From Silene conica (lineage: Eukaryota > Streptophyta > Magnoliopsida > Caryophyllales > Caryophyllaceae), in the NCBI GenBank assembly GCA_029255685.2, contig CM055311.2, positions 53,775,048-53,839,047 on the forward strand: DNA of 64,000 bases. Direction: 5' to 3'. This document shows positions 23,741-35,985 of this stretch, in pieces; the stretch's first letter is position 1; every line of letters begins with the position of its first letter. Position numbers and translations under genes: made by a program. The notes under the pieces were generated by a model, which was not told where the DNA came from, ran no database searches, and was given only the letters and a program-made list of their open reading frames with translations.

Positions 23741-24985
23741 AGCCCACCAAGACTTGCGTTCTAACTCAACTGGTAAGTGACAAGTCTTACCATAAATCAA
23801 CCGGAATGGTGACATTCCGATTGGAGTTTTGAACGCAGTTCTATAGGCCCATAAGACATCATCAAGCTTTAGACTCCAATCTTTCCTAGACTTAAAAACA
23901 ACTTTGGCTAGGGTCTCCTTGAGTTCTCTATTAGAGATCTCAACTTGACCACTAGTCTGAGTGTGATATGCTAGACCCCTACGATGTTGGACACCGAATT
24001 TATTTAGCAAGACACTTAATTGTTTCTCTTTAAAATCCATACCACCATCACTAATGACAACCCTAGGGACACCAAAGCGAGGAAATATGATTTTCTTAAA
24101 CAGTTTAATAACAGCCTTTGCATCACAATGGGGAGTAGCAATAGCTTCTACCCACTTACACACATAATCAACAGCTACAAGAATATACCTGTTACCTTGA
24201 CTACTGGGGAAAGGTCCTTGATAATCAATGCCCCAGACATCAAAAATCTCTACCTCTAAAATACCAACCTGTGGCATCTCATGTCTTTTGGAGACATTCC
24301 CAGATCTCTGGCAAGCATCACAGCTACCTACAAAATTTCTAAAGTCAGCATGCAAAGTAGGCCAATATAACCCAGACTGTAATACCTTGGCCACGGTCCT
24401 AGATGGACCGTGGTGACCACCATAAGCAGAAGAGTGGCATGCTTCCAGAATGTCCTTCACCTTCCACTGGGGGACGCATCTCCGGATAAGTCCATCTCCG
24501 CATTCCTTGAAAACATAAGGGTCATCCCAAAAATACTGCTTTGCATCAAAGATAAATCTCTTCTTCTGTTGCCATGACAACTCTGGAGGAATTTTACCTG
24601 TGACAGCAAAGTTAGCAAAATCAGCATACCAAGGAGGGGGGGTAAGAACCTTAACTATTAATAATAAATAAACTCTCATCAGGAAATGAATCATCAATAG
24701 GTAAAGAATCTTCCCCATCAGTCAGCTGAAGGCGAGATAGGTGGTCAGCTACCACATTCTCCGCGCTTGTCCCTAATCTCAATGTCAAACTCCTGCAGAA
24801 GGAGAATCCATCTCAACAGCCTTGACTTTGAATCTTTCTTCAGGAAGAGGCCTTTCAAAGCTGCATGGTCAGTATAAACAATTACCTTATTACCTACCAA
24901 ATAGGATCAGAACTTCTCTAAGGCAGAGATCACAGCTAGCATCTCCTTCTCAATGGTGAAGTAGTTGACTTAAGTCTCATCTAGG
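23741..24985 (-). pseudogene. A1 RNase H end and integrase
   Basis: 24985-24719 keeps RNase H motifs ([28 protein letters not shown]) with stops. 24718-23741 is an open integrase: zinc finger (H-H of [12 protein letters not shown], then CDACQRSG), core [20 protein letters not shown] and [13 protein letters not shown] with all three acidic residues, then [14 protein letters not shown] and HLPVELE. It stops at the Tekay insertion; the remainder is at 9592-9185. Confidence 0.93.
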
Positions 24986-25982
24986 TGTTGGGGCTGGTGT
25001 CCTTGACAGTTAGTACAATGACTTACTAAATCTCTTTAAGGATCACAAGGGCATACTTCAGTATTATTATCAGTTGATCCACGTTTATCAATAACGGTTG
25101 GCTTGCTAGATAAGTTTGGCGTTATTGTCATACAGATGGCGGTGATCAACTGGTCCCTATACGTCACACCTATAGGACACGTTTGAGAGATGTGAAGGTA
25201 TGAAAATACAGTCACATTTATGCCGGATACGACTAAACAGTTAGTCAGAGGTATTGACTATTAAATCAGTCAATAAGATGTTGAGATTATTATTTAATAC
25301 GGATTAAATAATTTTAGCTGATACGGATTACATGATTAATTCGTAAAATTAAATATAAACGGTTATATTTAATTAAATATTGAATTCGCGTATTAATATA
25401 AACAGTTATATTAATTTGACTAATTAGACAATATCGTAATTATATCAGACCATTATTAATATATCGACTGTATTAATATCTGATATCATATGTGCGGTTT
25501 ATAATAAATACCCGCGAATTATATTTTAGCAAAAAGGGTCGAATCACGCATTGGAATAAGGTAAGAGTGGAAAGCCCATTCCTACCCAAGACCCAATTCG
25601 GCCGACTAGATGGAGTATTACAAAAGGAGAGGACTTCTCCTTTTGTCAGATGACTCTTCCGCTGGTTAATTCATAATCTCAAGAATTAGGGTTTTGAGAA
25701 CATTCTTGTCCCAAAACTCAGATCTCACATCAAAACTCACAAAAGCTCTCCCCATATTGCAAGGCAATTGGAGAGTATTTCTAGCACACACGACACCATC
25801 TCAATCAAGTCTTAGGTGCAAGAGGAGGAATTTGCTTTAATTCCTGTTCTTAGGCCTTTAGCACAAGGACCAAATGTTGTATTCTTTTTCATGTTTTTAA
25901 TTGTCTTATGACCATAATTGACAACTGTATATTTCGTTATAATCCTTCACGTTTAGGGCGAATACATGCTTTATTCCCCACA
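24986..25982 (+). repeat. Copia 5' LTR
   Basis: 997 bp, the same length as the solo LTR at 37314-38310 and very similar to 7347-8340 (reverse). Confidence 0.95.
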
Positions 25983-25997
25983 AGTGGTATCAGAGCC

Positions 25998-27760
25998 AAG
26001 GCCACAAAATTTTACTTTTGTGTTTTTCATAAGTTTTAATTAAAAATTTTTGAAAAATCGCTTTCTGTCGGCGTGTGGGTCGGTCGACCTATTATTGTGG
26101 TCGGTCGACCGCCTCCCGCGTAGGGTTTCTGTTTTTCGGCAATTTCTTTTGTGTAATCGATCTTGTTTTCGATTCTTGTTTACATATTGTTAATTAATCG
26201 ATATTCTTGGCAATATGTGAACCCTTGTTGCTGTTTAAATTGATTTACACGTTTTGAATCAAAGGTAAAAACTTGTCTTGATTTCAAGTGCAGCAATTTT
26301 GCGTTTTCAGAAACTCGGTTTCTTGTTTTGTGGTCGGTCGACCATACTGCTGTTACAGGAAATTTTTTTTTTGTCAGAAGGTTGGTCGACCCCGTGTTGA
26401 GGTCGGTCGACCTCATCCCTGTAACAGACGTTTTATTTTTCCCGAAAATAACTTGTTTTTATTTTCCCATGCCCTTAAGTAATATACTGTATACGGAAAT
26501 AGTATATTATTTTTGTGAAACGGTTCACTCTCGCATGATACATATTATTTTAAAACGGTTTAAGATAATGGATTATAAACTTATTAAAATTAAAGTGGTT
26601 AAAATGGTATAATGACATAATTTTAATCCCGTAAAGGTGGTTTGGTAAAATTTGTTAATCATAATAACAGTATTATGTCATGAATGAATTTTAATTTTAG
26701 TTGATGCATTTTATTTATCGTCTTGTTGAATGCTTTTGAATGCTTTCTATAACGTATTTAATTTTTGCAAACGGTTGTAACTTAGTGTGGCCTTAGTAGA
26801 TTGTGTTACCGTAATGATGGAACACAATCTTGTTTGTAATTTTGAGATCTTGAATCTCCGTTTTGGGTTTTTGCCATGTAATTACTTTTGTATTTAAATT
26901 AGAATGTAAATAGGGTTATATTTGTAATTTAAATTAGTAATTTTGTGAAGACCAAAGACGGAGACCGGGTGCTCATTCCCGCTGCAAAGACCAAGATGGA
27001 ACATCAAGACAAGCTTCTAGGGTCCAATGGTGGATTCCAAAGTTGTTTTTATGTTCATTTTGGTAGGATAGGCCACACTAGGACTTTTATTTACGTTTAT
27101 TGCATTTATTTTATGCTTTCATCGATAATAGCTTGCATCATATTCCACCTAAAACCAAACCACTTATAACATGCCTGAAAACTGACTCATGTAGAGGTTA
27201 CGCGTTAGTTTTCTGTGACAATACAGATGTCACATGTCACATGCAAAGCCATCACTTTATTTCATTCATTCACGTATATGCTAGATATTAGTTCACTTAA
27301 AATGGATAAATAAAAGTTGATGGGGTCTTCCTCGTATAACCAAAAATTGAGACTAGTCTTTATAAATCAGACTCCCATGAATCCCTTCTTCGTCGGTAGG
27401 CATAATATGACCCCTTGTACGTCGGGTAAGTGGGAACAGATGATTTATTTTATCTCAACATTATAGTCACTCGATACTATCAGCGACTGTGATGGACTAA
27501 TAGATAGGGTTTACGGAAATCGATCGACCAAGAGTTCCAACGATGGAATTAGCCAAGCTTTGGGCTTATCAATATACGGAAATTGAGTCTTGGGATCGTT
27601 TATATAATTCTTGAGGGAGATCAATTATATAAATGCATAAGTCTACGAGTTTAAATACAATTTAAAATAGACTTAAATCACAACAATGAGTTGCTTATAT
27701 GGTTTTGTTTTATCTTCTTTTTCAGTGTAGAACACGTTCATTTAAACTGTTGTATATCTA
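25998..27760 (+). other. Copia 5' leader
   Basis: Between primer-binding site and gag, with no long conserved frame. It holds two palindromic modules (26078-26110 and 26380-26412) and one lone word at 26332-26343. Confidence 0.7.
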
Positions 27761-30175
27761 ATGGCTGGTGAAGACCCAATGCCAAGTGCCAAGCTAGCAC
27801 GTGAATCCTGGCTAAAAGCCTTCATGGACTCCATGAATCAGTCTACTAGACTGAGGAATGATGGGTCAAACTTCTCTGACTGGGAGGCAGCGTTACGGAA
27901 TGCTGCCATTGCTGACGGAAAGCTCAAGTATTTAACTGAGCCAATTTCGGCACACCCAGGAACTGGAGCTAGAGCTAACGAAGTTCGCGCTCATAGCGAC
28001 TTCGTCATGGAAGCGGGTGCGATAAAGAACATACTCATCTATGCAATGGAATCCAATTTGCAAAGACGCTTCATAACCCATGGTGCAAACAATATTTTCA
28101 CCACACTCACTAACGAATTCTCGAAAGCTCCGAGAATCGTTTCTTATGAGCATACCTGTCGCTTCTTTGAGGCGAAACTCTAGAAGGGCCAAGCTGTTAG
28201 CCCACATATTCTCAACATGATTGAGAATATCGAGAAACTGGAGGCCCTAAACTGCAAGGTCAGTGAGAACATAATCGTTGATTGAATGCTTCATTCACTT
28301 CATGATGGGTTCGCCCTCTTCAGGGCCAACTATTACATGAATGACATGAAGAAGACTCCTCATGAGCTCCACTCCCTTCTCGTACAGACCGAGAAGGATC
28401 TGAAATTAAGTGGGAGCGTGAAGCAGGATGTTCTCATGATCTCTAGCAAGGGTAAGGGTAAGGGGAAAGCTAAAGCTCAGGGCGACCTAGCGGTAGGTAA
28501 GCCCAGGTTCAAGAAACCAGGATTTACTAAGAGTGGGCCAGGTGAGTCGAGCAACTCACAGGGCAAGACAAAGAGTAAGGATACTAGCATGGAATGCCAC
28601 CATTGCCACAAGACTGGGCATTGGAGGCGCACATGCCCCGTGTATCGAGACGACATCAAAGCAGGCCGCGTTATTCCTGTTGGTATGTCTTCTTCTTCTT
28701 CTTTTATTCACATGATTGAGATTAACCATACAAGTTACGGAACTTGGGTACTAGATACTGGTTGTGGTTCTCATCTATGTAATCATGTGCAGGGCCTTCG
28801 AAACCAAGAACCCCTCATCAAGGGTGAGGTTGACCTGCGTGTCGGGAATGGAGCACGTGTTGCTGCAGTCTCGAGGGGAACATACGTAATCCAGCTTCCA
28901 AGTGGATTCGAGTTATCTTTATATAACTGTTATTATGTTCCTAGTTTGTCCAAAAACATTATTTCAGTTTCTGCACTTGACAAACTTGGTTTTTCATTTG
29001 TAATAGAAAATAACAGTTGCATTTTCTCATTACACAATATGATTTATGGCAAGGCAGTTTCCATGAATGGAATTTATGTTTTAGATCAAATCACCGAAAT
29101 ATTACATGTGAATAACAAGAGATTAAAGATAGGTGACAAAGATCAAACTTATCTATGGCATTGTCGTATGGGACATATAAATAAGAAACGCGTAAAACAG
29201 CTCATACAGAACGGAGCTATCTCGGCCTTTGATTTCGAATCATATGGCACGTGTGAATCATGTCTCATCGGCAAGATGACTCGTATTTCCTTCAAAGGTG
29301 TTGGAATGCGCGCTGCCGACCTATTAGGACTTATCCATACGGATGTATGTGGCCCTATGTCGATCAACGCACGAGAAGGCTATAGGTATTTCATCACTTT
29401 CACGGATGATTTGAGTAGATATGGCTATGTCTACTTGATGAAACATAAAAGTAAATACCAGAATCGGGTACAGAACCAACTGGGAAGAAAGACTAAAGCA
29501 CTACGTTCTGATCGTGGTGGTGAGTATCTTTCACACGAGTTTGATCAACACCTTAAAGACTGTGGCATCGTGCTACAGTTGACTCCACCTGGAACACCAC
29601 AATTAAATGGTGTGTCCGAACGGAGAAATCGAACTCTACTTGATATGGTTCGATCCATGATGAGTCACACCGTTGTGCCTGATTCATTGTGGGGCTATGC
29701 TCTTTTGTCAGCCGTTCTAATACTTAACCAAAGTCCGTCTAAAGTTGTTGACAAGACTCCATACCAATTATGGAAGGGAACGGTCCCTAACTTGTCCTTT
29801 ATTTGGGTTTGGGGCTGCGAGGCTTATGTCAAGTGGAGACACGAGGATAAGCTCGGCCCGCGATCGGTCAAGACATACTTTATAGGCTATCCAAAGGGAA
29901 CGTTTGGTCATTACTTCTACTCGCCAACCGAACAACGTGTTTTTGTTGCGGCAAGTGCGACGTTCTTAGAGAAAGAATTTCTCGAGAACAAGTCGAGTAA
30001 TAGAACCTTCGATTTATCGGAGATTCAAGAACCAACTACCGAGCAACCATTGGAGGAAACAGTTCCTTCAACCGAGGCTACGGTAGATATTCCTGAGGAA
30101 CCTAGGAGATCGGGAAGAGTCTCTATTCCTCCGGACAGATACATTGGTATGGTCGAGGAACATGACATAGATTGA
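27761..30175 (+). pseudogene. Copia gag, protease and integrase, truncated
   Basis: A single frame from MAGEDPMPS to 30175 is broken by two in-frame stops (28181-28183 and 28283-28285). Gag ends in a basic region and a CCHC knuckle (CHHCHKTGHWRRTC, about 28595-28636). The protease has WVLDTGCGSHLC. Integrase shows the H-H-C-C finger (HCRMGHINKKR to CESCLIGKM) and core residues in HTDVCGPM, LRSDRGGEY and NGVSERRNRT. The core is shortened after MKHKSK, where about nine residues seem missing. A protein tail RRSGRVSIPPDRY follows, then the frame enters an inserted LTR. No RT or RNase H follows anywhere. Confidence 0.93.
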
Positions 30176-30888
30176 TGCGTGTCTATTTTATGATGTTTTT
30201 CATCTATTTTTACACGCATTTAGTCGCTCATTTACCATATTTTAGCCCTTATTTCCCAACAATTGTGCACTTTCGTATTTTTATGCACTTTTGCAGATTT
30301 GTGCGGAAAAAGGACAATTTTACACCAAGCTTATGCCCTCGAGATTTTTGCATAACTAAGGAACGAAGAAAGTCAACTGGAATCATTAATCAAGTACCAA
30401 AAGTCAAACCGAGACGAATCAAAGCAATCTAACGCGGAAACGGGTCGACCGACCTAATACTTGGGTCGGCCGACCAGATCTCTGTTTTGGAAAGCCCAGA
30501 ATTTTCCTGAAGCCCGTAAAGAGGTCGACCGACCCACATAGTAGGTCGACCGACCTCAGCGCAGCCCAGAAGTTTTTCGGAAGTCCATAAGAAGTGTTGG
30601 AGTCTTTAGGAAACTCCTAATTGCCGCCCTATATAAACTAATCTTTCGTTTAGGGTTGAGGAGGGAGAATTATTGAGAGTCATATATCCAGTTTTTAATA
30701 GAGATTCATTAAGTTCATAATTTAGTTCTATTCCGTCTTTTAGTTTAATTACAATCTTTCAATATTCTCAAGCACTTTAGTTGTTCATCAATCATTCAAG
30801 TATTCAATAAAGTTTGTTCATTTCCATCTTAATTCCAATTTCTGGTAATTTATCTTTAATCTAGTTTTATTATTGTTCTTATTATTAT

Positions 30889-32820
30889 TGATACCCGTCG
30901 TTGTGGGTGTCAAAGATAAAATTTATAAACCAAACTAAAACTATAGATAGTGATAGTAAGGGTCGAACCACAGAGAGACAAGGATAATTATGTTTGCTAA
31001 TTTTTAATCTATTAAGTAATAATAAAAAGAGGGGTGTTTTGATTGGTTGTTACTAAATCTAAGAATAAGGTAAAACAAGTAAATAAAGATGAGAATAAAA
31101 ATATAATAAAAGAGATGCTAGGATGTTTGGGTAATAAACAGCTAAGATAATATAAATCCTAAGTCAACATGTATCGCAGTCGCGTAAGGGGTGTAACATA
31201 TCCTTTAGGTCTATGCTACCTAATAGCTCCTGTCGGCCTATGCTATTAGTTCCTAGGTCTCACAATTATTGGGTGTCAACAATAAAGGTGATTCCTAAAT
31301 TCTAGGTCACAAACCTTTCAGTCTTAAGTAACCTATCCGTCTTAAGATGTAAACCAATGCCCTTCCCAAATCTCTCAATCTTGGGTAGGTCAATACTAAC
31401 ATCCTACAAGTCTCCTTTTGGTCTCATTGTAGGTTATTATAGTCTACAAATAAAAGCGAAACAGAATTCGAACACGAGTCGGTCGACCGACCTATAATGG
31501 TGGTCGGTCGACCTCCTGCCTGCGACATGTCGATCCGGAATTTATACTACTTTCGCATATTTACTCCCTACATCCTAACATATGAAATTAGCTACTCATA
31601 GTTATTAAAACAATTATAAAAATAGGAGTAAACATGGAAATCATAAAGAACATCAATCTAAACATGCAATAATAATAAGGAAATTAAAATAAGATGAAAA
31701 GGAGATTAGGAACTTCGGTTCCCCATGGCTAGGGCAAGTCAATAAAGGGTGAAATAACCAAATAACACAATCCAAAGGAACAAAGAATAAACCTTTAGGT
31801 CAATATTCGACCCAATCCTTACGGACTTAGGGTTCCTAGAAAAGCACTAAACTTTCATTCATAGGGCAATCCCAAAGTTGTTGTTAAACTAATCCTAGTA
31901 ATCTTTCAATCTCAAAGGATCAGTTCACCAACAACAATGGGGAATTGGTAATTTAATCATAAAACAATCTAAATCAAGTCTTTGCCATGGTTCCCCTAAT
32001 TCCTAATCACAAGAATTAGTTATGCATAATCTCAATTGTAAAACTAACAATAACAAGAATCAAGAACATTAAAGGAGATAACATGATTAAAGATTAATTG
32101 CAACAAGAAAGATTAATTGTAGCAAACTTACAGGCTTAATTGGAATTCAAGAACAAATATTGAAACTTGGAAAGTATTCTCTAAAGCTATGGAGTTTTTC
32201 TCTAAACTAGGATGCTTCTCTCTATTAGGACTTGATTATTCTGAATCAGGAACTAGATTAGCTTATATAGGCGGAATTAAAGAGTTTCCTAATGACCTAA
32301 ATACTTTAATGGGCTTCGCGGAAACTTCTGGGTCTGTGCTGTGGTCGGTCGACCCAATTAGTAGGTCGGTCGACCAAATTGTCGGGACTGCAGCGCGCGT
32401 CGATCTTAAAACAGCTGCCATTTCTTCGTTACTTATCGTAATGAAGCGATTCTTGCGGCGTTGGAAAGCTAAGAGGATAAGCTTTCATCTCCACCTGGAA
32501 TCACTCCATTATCAGCTCTAGAACTCGAGATATAGCGATTTGAAACAGGCTGCAACATCGTGGATCGATTCTTCGCTTGTAAAAGTTATCTTCAGGCCTT
32601 GAAATGTGCGCTAGGCTTCGTTCCTTCTTGTCCTTAGTCATGAAAAAATCCCGAGGGCATAAATTTGGTATAAAATCATCCATTTTCCGCATAAATCTGC
32701 AAAAGAGCATAAAAATACGAAAGTAGACAATTGTTGGGAAATAAATGCTAAAACATAGTAAATGAGCGACAAAATGCGTGTAAAAACAGATGTAAAACAT
32801 CATAAAATAGGCACGCATCA
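30889..32820 (-). mobile_element. Solo Athila-like LTR nested inside another Athila-like LTR
   Basis: Begins TGATACCCGTCG, ends CACGCATCA, with duplication ATTAT (30884-30888, 32821-32825). 1,932 bp, longer than its relatives. The first part resembles 12785-13610, but from about 31690 it matches the A1-type LTR (6830-7310). Confidence 0.93.
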
Positions 32821-33768
32821 ATTATCGCGTTCGGTTTAAGATAAAATCCCAAAGCTTTATCGTAAATTGCATGTTTAGATTGATAATTATTATGATTGCC
32901 ATGTTTATCCCTCTTTTTATTGTTGTTTCAATAACCATGCGTAGCTAAATTCTTATGTTAGGATGTAGGGGATGAATATGCGTAGGTAGTATAAAGTTCC
33001 GAGACTGACCTGTAGCAGGGCCGTGGTCGGCCGACTCACATAATGGGTCGGTCGACCAAGGCGGTGGTCGGCCGACCGGGCTAGCTGGTCGGTCGACCCA
33101 CTCGCGTTCGTATTCTGTTCGTTTTAATTCGTAAACTATGATACCCTACAATGAGACTGAAAGGAGACTTGTAGGATGTTAGTAATGACCTACCCAAGAT
33201 TGAAAGATACGGGAAGGGCATTGGTTTACACCTTAAGACTGCTAGGTTACTTAAGACTGAAAGGTATGTGACCTAGGATGTAGGAATCACCCTTATTGTT
33301 GAGACCCAATAATGTGAGACCTAGGAACTAATAGCATAGGCCGAAAGGAGCTATTAGGTACCATAGACCGAAAGGATATGTTACACCCCTTACGCGACTG
33401 CAATACATGTTGACCCTAGGATTTATATTACCTTTGCTATTTGTTACCCAAACATCCTAGCATCCCTTTTATTATTGTTTTATTATCATCTTTATTTACT
33501 TGTTTTATTTTTAACCCTTGCTTTAGACTTAGTGAACAACCAATCAAACCCCAATTTTGTGACCTTAAACATTAGCATCAAACAATAAACATTCTCCACC
33601 TCCTTGTGGTTCGACCCTGACTTTCACCATCTATAGTTTAAATTTAGGAATTATAAATTTATCTTTGGTACCCTCAACGACGGGCATCAAATTTTGGCGC
33701 CGTTGCCGGGGACGTGACGCCAGTGTTTATTGTTTTTTGTTTATGTTTTCCCTTTTTCTTTCGCCGTC

Positions 33769-33886
33769 ATGACCATCGCCCCTTTCCCACAACTCGAGCA
33801 TGAACCTTTGTATATCTATTGTGATAGATTAATCTCTTTCCTTGCCCAATCTGACTATCCTATTAGTATTGGGGAGGTTTGTTGTA
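33769..33886 (+). pseudogene. Athila-like gag N-terminal fragment
   Basis: About 39 codons from the ATG (MTIAPFPQLEHEP then YIYCDRLISFLAQ) before the sequence switches to copia LTR. Position after LTR and primer-binding site marks it as the start of gag. Confidence 0.65.
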
Positions 33887-34135
33887 ACAAAAGCTCTCCC
33901 CATATTGCAAGGCAATTGGAGAGTATTTCTAGCACACGCGGCATCATCTCAATCAAGTTTTGGGTGCAAGTTATAGGAGGGAATTTGCTTTAATTTCTGT
34001 TCTTAGGCCTTTAGCACAAGGTCCAAAGGTTGTATTCTTTTTCATGTTTTTAATTGTCTTATGACCATAATTCTCAACTGTATATTTCGTTATAATCCTT
34101 CACGTTTAGGGCGAATACATGCTTTATTCCCCACA
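33887..34135 (+). repeat. Copia 3' LTR remnant
   Basis: Matches the last 250 bases of the 5' LTR (from AAAAGCTCTCCCCATATTGC) and ends TTCCCCACA before the duplication CTAGG. Confidence 0.92.
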
Positions 34136-34162
34136 CTAGGGTACGGCTCGCATAGTATATAG

Positions 34163-34607
34163 TAGGGCTGAGCAAAAAAATCGGATCCGAATTATAAGAC
34201 CGAAACTGAACCGAAAACCGTAAAAAGAAAACCGAAAATTCGGTTTTTTTCCGGATGCGGTATCCGAACCGGATTATATTATGCTAAACCGGAGCGGATA
34301 TGGTTTTGAATAATTGAAAACCGGGACCCGGATTTCAAACCGGTTTATAATTTTTTTGAAAAAAAAAACAAAAAAAGCCTAACTAATAACTAAACTCTAA
34401 ACGTCTAAAGAGGAAAATTTAGTGAAACCGGTTTCAAAACCGGTGCGATAATCCGGATTTCCGGATCCGGTTTCCTATTTTTGAAAAAAAACCGGTATAC
34501 CGGTTTAAACCGGTTCGGTACCGGTTCCTTAAAATCCAATTTTTTAAAAACCGGGTACCGCTCCGGATTGTAAAACCGGTGCGGTATACCGGTTTTGCTC
34601 AGCCCTA
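34163..34607. mobile_element. hAT-type MITE, 445 bp
   Basis: Terminal inverted repeats TAGGGCTGAGCAAAA and its complement, and an exact 8-bp duplication GTATATAG (34155-34162, 34608-34615). The inside is filled with CCGGTTT and ATCCGG words. It splits A1 between RT and RNase H, in the ALNAIYYASR region. Confidence 0.95.
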
Positions 34608-34615
34608 GTATATAG

Positions 34616-35944
34616 CATTAAGAGCCTTGTTCTTCCTTTGGCCTAGCACAGCTCCCAAAGCATAGTCACTGGCATCGCATATGATCTCAAATGGGAGATC
34701 CCAATCCGGTGGCTGGATGATCGGTGCTGAGACCAAAGCTTCCTTCAACCTGTTAAAAGCTGAAAGGCACTCATCAGTAAACTCAAAGACAACATCCTTA
34801 AGGAGCAATTGTGTAAGTGGTTTAGCAATCTTAGAAAAGTCCTTAATGAAACGCCGGCAAAAACCTGCATGTCCTAAGAAACTAGTCACCCCCTTAACAT
34901 TAACAGGAGGGGGTAATTGTTCAATCACTTGCACCTTTGCTTTATCTACATGTATACCCTTATCAGATATAAGATGCCCTAACACTACCCCCTCAGTGAC
35001 CATAAACTGACTTTATCAAGGTTAGCTAAGCATTGATCAAACGCATTACCATAAACAGAAAAATCATCCATAAATACCTCCATGATGTTTTCTACAAAAT
35101 CAGAAAAGATACCCATCATACACCTTTGAAAGGTGGCAGGAGCATTACACAACCCAAAAGGCATTCTGCGGTATGCAAAAACACCTTGTGGGCATGTAAA
35201 AGTGGTCTTACTCTGATCATCAGGATGGATGAGAATCTGGAAAAAATATGAATAACCATCTAGAAAACAGAAGAATTTATAAGAAGCAAGTCTCTCAATC
35301 ATTTGGTGAACAAAAGGAAGGGGGAAATGGTCTTTCTTGGTGGCGGCATTTAACTGTCTATAATCAATGCACATCCGCCACCCTGTCACTACTCTAGTAG
35401 GTATTAATTCATTTTTCTCATTTTTAACCACAGTGGTTCCTCCTTTCTTATGAACCACCTGAACTGGGCTAACCCACTTGGAGTTGCCAACTGAATAAAT
35501 AATACCTGCATCAAGAAGTTTAATCACCTCAGCCATAACTACCTCCTACATCTTAGGGTTCAACTTACGTTGACCCTGTCTATAGGGCTTATGCCCTTCC
35601 TCTAACTCTATCCTATGCATGCAAACATCAGGACTGATGCTCTTAATGTCATCCAAAGAATAACCTAAAGTTTTCATGTTCTTTTTGAGAACAGTCATCA
35701 AGGCAGAAAGTTGGTTAGGATCAAGTTTAGAACTAACAATTGCAGGATACTACTCAGTGTCATCTAGGAAAACATACTTAAGATTATGAGGAAGTGGCTT
35801 ACGCTCTGGTACCTTTACCTCTACGACATGAACATAATCAGTACTAATAGAATAGCACATGTTTACCAGATTAGCATTAGCCAAGCATATGAGCTTCTCA
35901 TCTTCTTCCTCAGTCAGCTCATATTCCTCTATCTCTGCTTCCAC
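34616..35944 (-). pseudogene. A1 reverse transcriptase
   Basis: Contains SKWVSPVQVVHKKGG, RMCIDYRQLNAATKKDHFPL, a YSYFFQI block, MPFGLCNAPATFQRCM and the catalytic FMDDFSVYG, then the thumb (VLGHLISDKGIHVDKAK) and an RNase H start (ICDASDYALGAVLGQRK). Frames are joined by small shifts near 35000 and 35540. Confidence 0.93.
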
Positions 35945-35985
35945 AACATCCAGCTCCTCAGCGTTCTAGCTGGATTACCTGCACA

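Larger units (their letters stand above)
30173..33886 (+). mobile_element. Athila-like element, 5' end only (plus strand), nested in copia
   Basis: LTR 30173-33689 (TGATGCGTGTC to GGGCATCA), split by a nested solo LTR; without it about 1,580 bp. A tRNA-Asp type primer-binding site follows (TTGGCGCCGTTGCCGGGG, from 33694), then a gag start ATG at 33769 (MTIAPFPQLEHEPLYIYCDR). The element is cut at about 33886, where copia 3' LTR sequence begins. Confidence 0.9.
24986..34135 (+). mobile_element. Ty1/copia element with nested insertions, RT missing
   Basis: The 5' LTR is 24986-25982 (TGTTGGGG to CCCCACA), primer-binding site AGTGGTATCAGAGCC at 25983-25997, gag-pol frame 27761-30175, and a 3' LTR remnant 33887-34135. 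Target duplication CTAGG at 24981-24985 and 34136-34140, inside A1 RNase H. Everything from the end of integrase to most of the 3' LTR is gone, replaced by the 5' end of a plus-strand Athila-like element. Confidence 0.93.
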
